Shown piece after piece: positions 56,206 through 64,000 of a stretch of 64,000 nucleotides of DNA; positions within the stretch are counted from its first letter, which is position 1; the number at the start of each line of letters is the position of its first letter. The notes below the pieces were generated by a model. It did not search any database. It had not been told where the DNA came from and was given only the letters and a program-made list of their open reading frames with translations. The translations under genes were made by a program, and so were the position numbers. Source of the stretch: Proteles cristata cristata (lineage: Eukaryota > Chordata > Mammalia > Carnivora > Hyaenidae). The stretch spans positions 62,001 to 126,000 of the forward strand of contig JAESUZ010003901.1 of assembly GCA_017311185.1 (NCBI GenBank), given 5' to 3'.

Positions 56206-56509
56206 TCCTTTGGAACAAAGTCCCTAGGGGCCCTGTCATACTTGTGTTTGTATCCCCAACATCCAGTAGGGTTATGACAAACATAAACATTTGGTAAAAT
56301 AAGTTCCAAGCCCTTTCCATGCACACCAAATTATTTAATCTCTTCAATAATATTATAGCATAGATCTCACTGTCCTGTTTTACCAACGGGTAAACATGAG
56401 CTCCAATAACTTGGCCTCATTGGCTTTCAGGATTCAAAATTTCTCAACGCAAAGAGCATCTTTCTTTCCAACCTGAATTCCTAATCTGTCAGGATGACAT
56501 GGGACAGGT

Positions 56510-56725
56510 GTTTACTTAAGAATATGGACTCTGGAGCTGGTCCGGCTGGTCTGAACCCCAACTTCAAGCCTTATTAGCTGTGCAACTTGGATAAGTTCAC
56601 TACCCCCAACAAGGCTAAGTGTAGCCTGTGAAATGGGAATCATAGCAGGTCTTATGTCATAGGAGTATTATGAAAATTAAATGTCTTACTATTTGTAAAG
56701 CACTTTAAACAGTGTCCACCATATG
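56510..56725 (+). mobile_element. MIR SINE
   Basis: 'ttattagctgtgcaacttgg', then 'ataagttcactaccccc', 'ctgtgaaatgggaatcatag' and 'attatgaaaattaaatgtct' follow MIR in sense orientation. A reverse MIR scrap is also likely at 56310-56400. Confidence 0.75.
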
Positions 56726-58004
56726 TTGTATGATGAAGCATGGATTACATGTGGACTCAAGAAACAGACAACAACCTATTGCCCAGAAATTGACATACAC
56801 AATCCTTTAAAAATACTTCTTCTCAGAGATGTGTCCTAGAAGTTCCTGTGGCTTGTAGTTAACTGGCGTGATTTGTTTCATAAGAAAATTGCACTCTTCT
56901 AGCCCAGTATCCCCAAATCAAAGTGAATACAATCTCCACTTGAAAAATAAACTAGCTTTTAATCATTGGATATTTATAAATGCACTCAGAACACGATTAG
57001 AGAGGCATTGTCAAAAGTGAGATTAAAATTCTCATAGAAATTCTTTTTGAGAACATAGTACCTACTTGGTTAAGAATCTCTCTAAAACTTTTTTTTCTCT
57101 TTGTTTTTAGAACAAGTGGGGCCTACTAAGTTCTCTCAAGTCTTTTGTCTCGGCAAAGGGCACATTGTATATTTCCACCCACTAGCTTTTAACGACATGC
57201 AGAGAACAATGATTCACCCCAGTCAACATTTTAATATTATTGAAATATCTCCCTGAGTTCCCAACACAACTTCCAAAATATGTTAGTCGATGAGAACAAA
57301 GGGCATAAACTGTCTTGCTGAATCATTTTCCATTTCTCTTCCTCTGCCCAAATTTCCTCTGATCTATAGCTTGCCAGCCCGCAAGAAGGCAAATGGCATT
57401 CCTGGTTAATTAATGAAACTCAATCTATTGTCATTCAGTAATACCCTTCACTGGTTAGACCGGCCACACAAAGCCTGATTTGTCGGTCTTTCCTGGCTTC
57501 AATTGTGATTTAACTGTGTGTGAAAGGTGACATTAAATACATTAAATATATCCCAGGATTTTTGCTTAATCTACTGCATCTTGGCCTCATCTGGAAATAA
57601 TCACGTCATTCTCAATGCACTGTGAGTATATATGATAAAGCTGAATGATCCAGAATGGCGCTGACCAATGGGCTCCGATTCTTTGATGTCCAGCCTTTGA
57701 AATTGGAAGCAAGTCAGAAAGAAGGTTTCAAAAGGAGTGCAGCAAACTTCGTTTCCTTATTTAGCCGCTCAGCACCAGGGGAAATAGTCTTTCAGCCTCC
57801 TGCCCAGATCAGCTTGTGCCCCAGGCTTAAGGGCCTTTAAATATTTTAACACTCCTCTTTTGGCTTCCAGTCCTGTATTTGGTTAATAGGTTCGAGTTGA
57901 CAATTAATTAGCACAGTCACACGGGAGACTGAAAGGGATTTGGACTGGTCTGAAAAGAAAGCAGCTGGAAGCAAGTAAAACAGTGAAAACGAGACCCTGA
58001 TGTG
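56726..58004. other. repeat-free block, possible conserved non-coding element
   Basis: I recognise no transposon over about 1.3 kb, which is long for this window. The segment 57290-57940 holds homeodomain-like cores (ggttaattaatgaaactc at about 57402), 'atcacgtcattctcaatgca' and 'atatatgataaagctgaatg', typical of the look of developmental enhancers. A 61-codon frame beginning at 57655 is too short and lacks splice context. The regulatory role is inference only. Confidence 0.3.
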
Positions 58005-58016
58005 GCCACTGCATTT

Positions 58017-58229
58017 TTTTTTTAATGTTTTTATTTATTTCTAAGAGAGAGAGAGACAGTGTGAGCAGGGGAGGGTCAGAGAGAGAGGGAGTCACAGACT
58101 GAAACAGGCTCCAGGCTCTGAGCTGGCAGTCAGCACAGAGCCCGACGCGGGGCTCAAACCCATGAACCGCGAGATCATGGCCTGAGTGAAAGTCGGACGC
58201 TTAACCGACTAAGCCACCCAGGCGCCCCA
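58017..58229 (-). mobile_element. felid tRNA-derived SINE (young subtype A)
   Basis: A minus-strand copy with the perfect 12 bp duplication gccactgcattt (58005-58016 and 58232-58243). Two or three untemplated bases (at) follow the head. Confidence 0.95.
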
Positions 58230-58387
58230 TAGCCACTGCATTTCTATTCGTTGGGCCTGTCTACCTTTGTGAGAAGGTCTTGGCAAGCCAAGGAGAGGTT
58301 TGCTTGCTTGCTTCCTCTCTTTGTTTTCCTCTCCTCTCTTTTCCTTCCTTCCTTGGTAAGAGATTTTATTTTCTTAATTGGTGAGTG

Positions 58388-58965
58388 TGAGGAGCCTGAA
58401 ATTAAGTCCTCTATTAAAAGCAACCTCAGGCTGCATGTAGCCCCAGTTCCAGGAAAAGCTTAGGCTGAAGCCACCCTCGGGCCACCCTCGGACCAGCCAA
58501 TCAAAAGAAATGTGTAACATTCCTGTGGTCTGAGTCAGGGCTGGGAACTGCAGGTAGTTACTTTGTACAAACTAGCCAATCACTCACCACTTGCCTAAAC
58601 CCCACATAGGCCCTTTGAGCTCACCTCATAATTGGTCATTTTCAAAGGATTCTCAAAGGTCATGATTGGGTCCCACCAAAAGTAACCGACACCTCACAGA
58701 TACTGATGGTCAAAACTGTCACCATGTGTGCTGTACAATTGTAATTGGAGCTTATTGATGATGCTGTATATACAACGTGTGCACTGTAACACCCCCATCC
58801 CTTACCCCATAAAAACCCTGCTCGCTATTGTTCGGGGCTTCACCCTGTTACCGCTGCGCCGGTAGACGACTGAGCCCCTGCTCGAGCTTATAATAAAGAC
58901 CCTTATGTACTTGCATTGATGTCAGCTCCTTGGAGTCTCTGGGGACCAGCGATTCTGGCACAACA
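58388..58965 (+). mobile_element. solo LTR of a class I endogenous retrovirus (ERV1)
   Basis: A 578 bp unit starting TGAGGAGCCTG and ending GGCACAACA, flanked by the 4 bp duplication agtg (58384-58387 and 58966-58969), the size used by gammaretrovirus-like integrases. In order it has CCAAT boxes (58497-58503 and 58576-58580), a TATA-like CATAAAAACC (58809-58817), the polyadenylation signal AATAAA (58892-58897) and a short U5. Two tandem copies of gccaccctcgg lie at 58470-58491. There is no internal viral sequence or second LTR next to it, so it is a recombination-derived solo LTR. The plus orientation follows from the TATA and AATAAA order. Confidence 0.85.
58809..58897 (+). promoter_or_regulatory. 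LTR promoter and poly(A) signal
   Basis: A TATA-like CATAAAAACC sits about 83 bp before AATAAA, a spacing that fits U3-R of gammaretroviral LTRs. Transcription would start near 58838 and run to the right. Activity is not shown by sequence. Confidence 0.6.
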
Positions 58966-58969
58966 AGTG

Positions 58970-60000
58970 TTTTAAATCAGCAAAAGTACCAAAACTAGAA
59001 GTTTAACAGAATTGTATTTTCCATCAATATTCTGTGTAATCCCAAGCAAATCACTTTTTGAGGCCAAGGATTTTAATCTGAAATGAAGGAGTGGGAATTA
59101 ATCTCTGAAGTCTGTTCTAACTCTGAAAGGTTTTATGCAAAGCAGGCTGGGCACAAGGACAGATGTGACATATTAATACTCTATGGGAGTCACATTAAAT
59201 AAGCCATGACGGTCTACCAAAGGAAAAAGTGGGCCTTGATGCCTGTGCTTATAAATTGACATAGACAAGAATAGTCAGGAGTATGGCTAAGTTGATTAAA
59301 GTCTTGGACACATGCCCCCACAGGGTTTGGGAATTTGGCCCAACTAGTATGACTTTGTTTTATTACATCAAGAATTAGGAGTTAGTATTAGCTGTATGGA
59401 CTATCATCCATTCAAGCATTCATTCATTCATTTACTAAAATTCATCAGCCTTATTATATGCTGGACTCTCTGACCTGTGCCAGGAGTGCAGAGGTGAATC
59501 AAGCATTACTGTTAATGCGTCTGGCTGAAATTTGGGTTAAGGTTATTCTAGCAACTTTCCTGAATCCTCTCCTTCTTTGGGTTTATATAACTCTCTACAT
59601 GGTGAGAAAAGTATACCATAGAATATGTGACAACATTTTGTGCCCAAAAACTTTTAGAGCTGGAGAGACTTAGAAGAAGGAAGAATTGTTTCTCCACTTT
59701 TTATCTCCCAAGCCCCTAGCAAAGGCTAAGGTATCCATTAAATTAATAAATATTATTAATATATAGTTAACATTATTATTAACTTAATTATTATATATTA
59801 AGATTACATATGTTATATTTATAGTATATATTATATATTATTAAATTAATATAATCAGGTTAAAATTTATTACTGTTAATAGTTATAGTAATATGACATA
59901 TTATTATGTCAGTTTCTGTGCTATATATTGTTTGACTTTTATTTTTCTTATGTTAAACTACCTTGAGGTACTATTTACATATAATGCATTGTACATATTT
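58970..60000. other. unannotated; AT-rich segment
   Basis: No gene is recognised. An old SINE/LINE-like scrap lies at 59405-59500 ('cattcattcatttactaaaa', 'cttattatatgctggactct'). The stretch 59735-59935 is AT-rich with TTAATA-type repeats. Confidence 0.4.
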
Positions 60001-60009
60001 TAAGTACAA

Positions 60010-61290
60010 GATGTGATGAGATCTGAGATACATATATATATGAAGCCCCCAACCTGGTTAACAAATAGGCCATTTATTCAACCCAGATTGTTCCCTCATG
60101 ACTCTATAATTGATACTACATTTTCACCCCCATTCTCTGCTCTAAGACTTGCTAATATAATTTCTGTTGCAACAGATGACTTTCCTGTCCTAACATATTC
60201 CATAACAATGAAATCATACAGCATGTACTATTTAATGTTTGATTTCCTTAGCTCACCATACTGTCTGTGAAATGAAGGTGTTTCATGTATCAGCAATTTA
60301 TTTTTATTGCTGAAAATTAGTCTATTATATGAATATACCACAGTTTGTCTACTGATTCATCTGTTGATAGGCATTTGGATTGTTTCTAGTTTAGGGTAAT
60401 AATAAAGCTATAATTAGCAAGCATGTATAAGCCCTTCTGGTACATATATCTTTTTATTTTCCTGGGGTAAATACCTAAAGCTGGGAAAAAACACATTTTT
60501 CCTCTAGTTTTTCGACATTAGTTATCATTTACACTCTTGACAGCAATAAGATTTTCAGATGTTCCACATCTTCACCAACATTTGCTGTTAATCTTTTATA
60601 TTTTAGTCATTCTAATGTGTGTGATGTGTTTATTATGGTTATAACATGCATTTTTCTAATGACCAGTGACATTGACTATCTTTTCATGTCTTCAATAACC
60701 ATTTACATAATTTATTTTGTGAAAAATCTGTTCACAAAACAGACTCTTGAGTTGTAAGAGTTCTTAATGTATTTTGGACACAAGATCTTTGTGGGTTCTA
60801 TGTATTGCAAATACTTTGCAAATATTCTGATTTGTGTCTTGCCCTTCTGTTTTCTTAGTGGATTTTTGATGAGTAGATTTTACTTGTGACAAAACCTAAT
60901 TTATAAAATTTTCTTTTATGTTTAGTGTATTTATTGGCTATATATACCTGTCTTTATCAAGATGGCATTCTTTTTTTTGTTTTTTCTTAAAATATTTACA
61001 CTTTTAGCTTTATCTCCAGGTGTATGATTAATCTTGAATTAATTTTTGTAGTGATTAAGGGTCTTGTCTTCCTTTATGGACATTCAGTTGTTGTACCACC
61101 ATTAATTTTCTTCTTCACTGAATCATTTTGACATTTTCATCAAAATTAATTCATCATATGTATATAGGTCTATTTTTGGACTCTTAATTTTGTTTCATTG
61201 ACCAAAATTGTTTTGGGTATGGTAGGTCCTTTGAATTTCCATATTTCAACAAAGTCCACTGAAATATATTTATTGTATACTCTTTGCTAT
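60010..61290 (-). mobile_element. L1M ORF2 3' part and 3'UTR, antisense
   Basis: The plus strand follows, in order, the reverse of an old L1: 'aatgaaatcatacagcatgt', 'ttcatctgttgataggcatt', 'gttccacatcttcaccaaca', 'taatgaccagtgacattgac', 'gtattttggacacaagatct', 'ggacattcagttgttgtacc' and 'gtctatttttggactcttaa'. It is decayed and carries no long frame. Confidence 0.85.
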
Positions 61291-61324
61291 ATAAGTAATG
61301 TGCCATGTTTTTCCTCGATTTTTA

Positions 61325-61385
61325 CACACATACACACACACATACACATATATATATTGTTGTGTAATATAATATATATGCATAT
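61325..61385. repeat. (CA)n/(TA)n simple repeat
   Basis: ACACATACACACACACATAC is followed by TATATATA and related units. It is imperfect. Confidence 0.85.
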
Positions 61386-61439
61386 AAACAAAACAATCTT
61401 GGAATCATCCAGAAAAACTTACAGAGAAAGGAGTACTTG

Positions 61440-61790
61440 AACTAAGGCTAACTTTTCATCAGAAATATCATAGGCGAAAAAATAGAATTACAACTTTAAA
61501 ACACCAAAAGAAAAAAAAAATGTGAACTCAGAATTTTCTCACCAGGAAAAATATCATTCATTGATGAGTGAAATATTTTCATTCTCAGATAAATAAAAGC
61601 TGAAAGAATTTGTCACCAACACACTCACACTGCAGGAAATAGTTGAGAAAATTCTTCATACTGTAAGAAGTGATACCACATGGCAAATCAAAGGAAAATT
61701 ATGAAGAACAAAAGAAACAGCAAATAAATGGACTAATATAAACATCTGGTATTTTATTCTACTCTTAATTTCCTTAAGAGAAAAATTATG
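61440..61790 (+). mobile_element. L1M ORF1 3' end and inter-ORF region, sense
   Basis: 'gaattttctcaccaggaaaa', 'tctcagataaataaaagctg', 'aaagaatttgtcaccaacac' and 'actgcaggaaatagttgaga' match the ORF1 C-terminal coding strand of old L1. The same coding region in the full-length L1 lies at about 43960-44060. No open frame remains. It is opposite in orientation to the adjacent fragment, so this is either an inverted 5' segment of one L1 or a separate insertion. Confidence 0.7.
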
Positions 61791-61794
61791 AATT

Positions 61795-63840
61795 CCATGG
61801 TGCAAAGCTTAACAAAGCTCCTTGGTCCCTTCTTGGGGTAAGGGAAGTGCTTCCATTGGACAATGAGACATTGTTCAGTATGTACTCTACTCCCTTGCAC
61901 CCCTTTTAATATCGACATTAATACCTAGACATCAGGAAATTCTGGAACATCTTGAGATCATGTCTATACTGAATATGCATTTGTATTGTGAGCACTTTCC
62001 AAATGTGTTGCATCTCGTATGATGACAAAGTAAAACACAAAAATATCTTTCTAATAAAATGATTGCCTCACAAGACTCAACTTTTCTGACCACAGGGTTT
62101 ATATTCGTCATTTGATTCCTTAAGCTTTGTCTTTACCAGACACCAAACACTCCTTGTATATCCAACGTGGCCCATGAGTCTAGACAAATAGTCACTCAAT
62201 TTTATCAGCTAAGAAGGCAAGTCATTATTTTTCAGTGATGATGACTCAGCCAAATCTAATGTCTGTAGCACCAGCAGCTATTCCAGATTATACATGAAGG
62301 CTTAGTTATGAAAGAGCACTACAGACAGGACCCCCAAATTGCACTGGTGATGATGTAATTAAGAGTGAATGCTTTTTTTAGAGGAAGATATCCCAAAATG
62401 GTAGACACAGATGATGAAAATGTGGATAGCGAGGTAATAGTGGATTATGGCTCCTGTGTTGACATTAAGGTTTCTTGGGCAATAAAAGAAGGGATGTGTT
62501 TACACACTTGGGGTAAAAAATCAGTCACCTCAGCTGACTAATTTGCTAAGATGAAGAGATAATGAGAATCAGAAAGAATAGCTCATGTCTATTGTAACAT
62601 AATGGTAAATATTCGGAAGTCAACAACTCCTTTACATTCTAAGAAAGGAGTCAATTACTTAGATATTGGGAGAAAACATCTCTCTCTATGTTGGTGGCTC
62701 CAGGGTTATGAATCAGCGTTTTCTGGAAGATGAGGGTGTGTTTAAGTAAATATTATTTTGGATGCATTGAGTACCCCTAAAAAGGTCTGAGGTTTTTTGT
62801 TTCTTTGTTTTTTTTTTTTTTTTTAGGTGGTGGAGGGGAATTGTGTCCAGCATCAGTGAAAGAGCTGAAAAAGTTGGCATTAGAAGTTTTGATTTCACAT
62901 TTGTCTTTTTTCTTACAGAAATCTGATATTTAAAAATGATGTGAACTATTTTTGAAGGGCTCTTTCAATTCTGAAAGCTGTTACTACACCTGGGTCCTTA
63001 AACTGGGGGTCTATGTAACATGTTAGAAATTTGAGAATGAAGCATGCTTTCCTTCTGTTGTCATTTGATGGTTGGCTTTCTCATCAGTGTATAGAGTGGT
63101 AACCTCAAATTCTTGCTGTTAAGCTTGGGCAGGGCTAGCTTTTTGAGACTGTTTCCCCAGCAAGCTATTGACTGTGGACACTTAATATGAGTGTTGTTTT
63201 CAGTAGTTCCCACAAACTTTCTTCTTAAAATTAACCTTCAGCACCAGCATGATTTGCAAAGCCACTTAGATCTGTGTAAGAACTCAAGGACACCTCACAT
63301 AATAAATGTGCTTAAATTTTTCTTCCATATTTTCTCCTCTAGGCAAAGTTATGGTTCTAGCTTTCAAATAAATTGATTTATTGGTTGGATCCAGGTGGAA
63401 TTTTACTTCCTTCTCTTAGATCTGAAATGCTTTGACATGTTCTTTGGGAAATGGATAGACAGCATCCTATAATGGTGTGAATACTTCTTGAGACAGCCAG
63501 ATCTTTGACAAGAGGCCTTTTTATTACTTCTCATGTTAACTAGTGGAAAATTTCTGAAAAGACACTAAGCTGAGTACTCTCACAAAACAGCTTCTAACAT
63601 CAGGAGCCTTGTGATCAGGGTAATCCAGAAGTATATATGGAGATCTAAATATCTTTGGCAAAGGTTTCCCTTGAGAAAATCTTGTAAAAGAAATCTTAAT
63701 TCTTTAAAAATATGCCTTCAATCTTGTGACTGTGGCCATTTCTCGAGAGCCATATAAATCATGAAGGATCCCTGGCCAATTTCACAGTCACATAAATAAC
63801 CAAGATCTCCCAATGCTAGGTTATATAAATAGCTACACCA
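61795..63840. other. unannotated intergenic sequence
   Basis: About 2 kb with no gene or named repeat. A run of 18-20 T (62806-62825) may mark a decayed antisense retroelement tail. Short frames at 62713-62898 and 63191-63376 lack support. Confidence 0.4.
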
Positions 63841-64000
63841 GGGGCTCCTGGGGGGGCTCAGTTGGTTAAGCGAGTGACTTACTTTGGCTCAAGTCATGGT
63901 CTTGGTCTTGCTGTCGAGCCCCTAATCAGGCTCTGTGCTGACAGCTGAGTCTGGAGGCTGCTTCAGATTTGTGTCTCTCTCTCTCCTTCATTCTCTCTCT
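63841..64000 (+). mobile_element. felid tRNA-derived SINE (subtype B), cut by the window edge
   Basis: GGGGCTCCTGGGGGGGCTCA head, a body with several small deletions around the B box ('gctgtcgagcccctaatcag'), and the (CT)n stretch running off the right edge. Confidence 0.88.

Noticed and set aside
57655..57840. 61-codon frame starting with a good-looking ATG in the repeat-free block
   Set aside because: Too short, with no domain and no visible splice donor. Mentioned only as part of the possible conserved block.
58251..58463. 70-codon frame crossing the left edge of the solo LTR
   Set aside because: It spans the boundary between SINE flank and LTR, so it cannot be an ancestral gene.
1..64000. 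CRISPR arrays, operons, phage or bacterial defence systems
   Set aside because: The window is mammalian nuclear DNA. The evenly spread repeats are SINEs and microsatellites, not spaced direct repeats.

Overview
This 64 kb window is nuclear DNA from a carnivoran, almost certainly a felid (cat family). The main evidence is 27 recognisable copies of the carnivore tRNA-Lys-derived SINE (CAN-SINE / SINEC). Most have the cat-lineage form: a head beginning GGGGCGCCTGGGTGGC, an internal B box (GGTTCGAGCCC), a (CT)n stretch and an AAATAAATAAA tail. There is also a full-length carnivoran-type L1. Introns, intergenic spacing and base composition are vertebrate-like. I see no convincing cellular gene exon, RNA gene or processed host pseudogene, so the window reads as a gene-poor intergenic or deep intronic region. 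Family names are assigned by eye and were not checked against a repeat library.

Layout. 0-10 kb: unique DNA with a hAT-type MITE, L1M/L2/MIR relics and four felid SINEs. 10-13.1 kb: three antisense L1 3' ends, one of them a recent 270 bp 5'-truncated copy with a 17 bp target duplication, plus a sense L1M 3' end. 13.1-22 kb: mostly unrecognised sequence with several SINEs and a minus-strand coding-like relic at 14.7-15.4 kb. 22.7-28.2 kb: two overlapping-content antisense L1M ORF2 fragments, into which SINEs and microsatellites are nested, including a 255 bp TTTC/TTCC tract. 29.7-37.1 kb: a cluster of SINEs, an L2 copy, and a 39 bp insert matching the very start of L1 with its own 15 bp target duplication. 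38.9-40.5 kb: an L1M 3' end and a SINE. 41.26-48.15 kb: the full-length L1 (5'UTR, intact ORF1, intact endonuclease half of ORF2, broken reverse transcriptase half, 3'UTR, poly(A), perfect target duplication). 48-58 kb: mostly unique DNA with MIR/L2 relics and a possible conserved non-coding block near 57.3-57.9 kb. 58.39-58.97 kb: a solo class I endogenous retrovirus LTR with a 4 bp target duplication. 60.0-61.8 kb: antisense and sense L1M fragments. A SINE runs off the right edge.

The only coding sequences I can support belong to the L1. ORF1 encodes the RNA-binding chaperone. ORF2 encoded the endonuclease/reverse transcriptase that also mobilises the SINEs in trans. The insertion signature shared by the L1 and many SINEs (A-tails and target duplications of roughly 8-18 bp) fits target-primed reverse transcription by L1 machinery. 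I found no novel multi-gene system. The most unusual items are the 39 bp L1-start micro-insertion, the lopsided decay of the full-length L1, an inverted pair of near-identical SINEs 32 bp apart, and the solo LTR.
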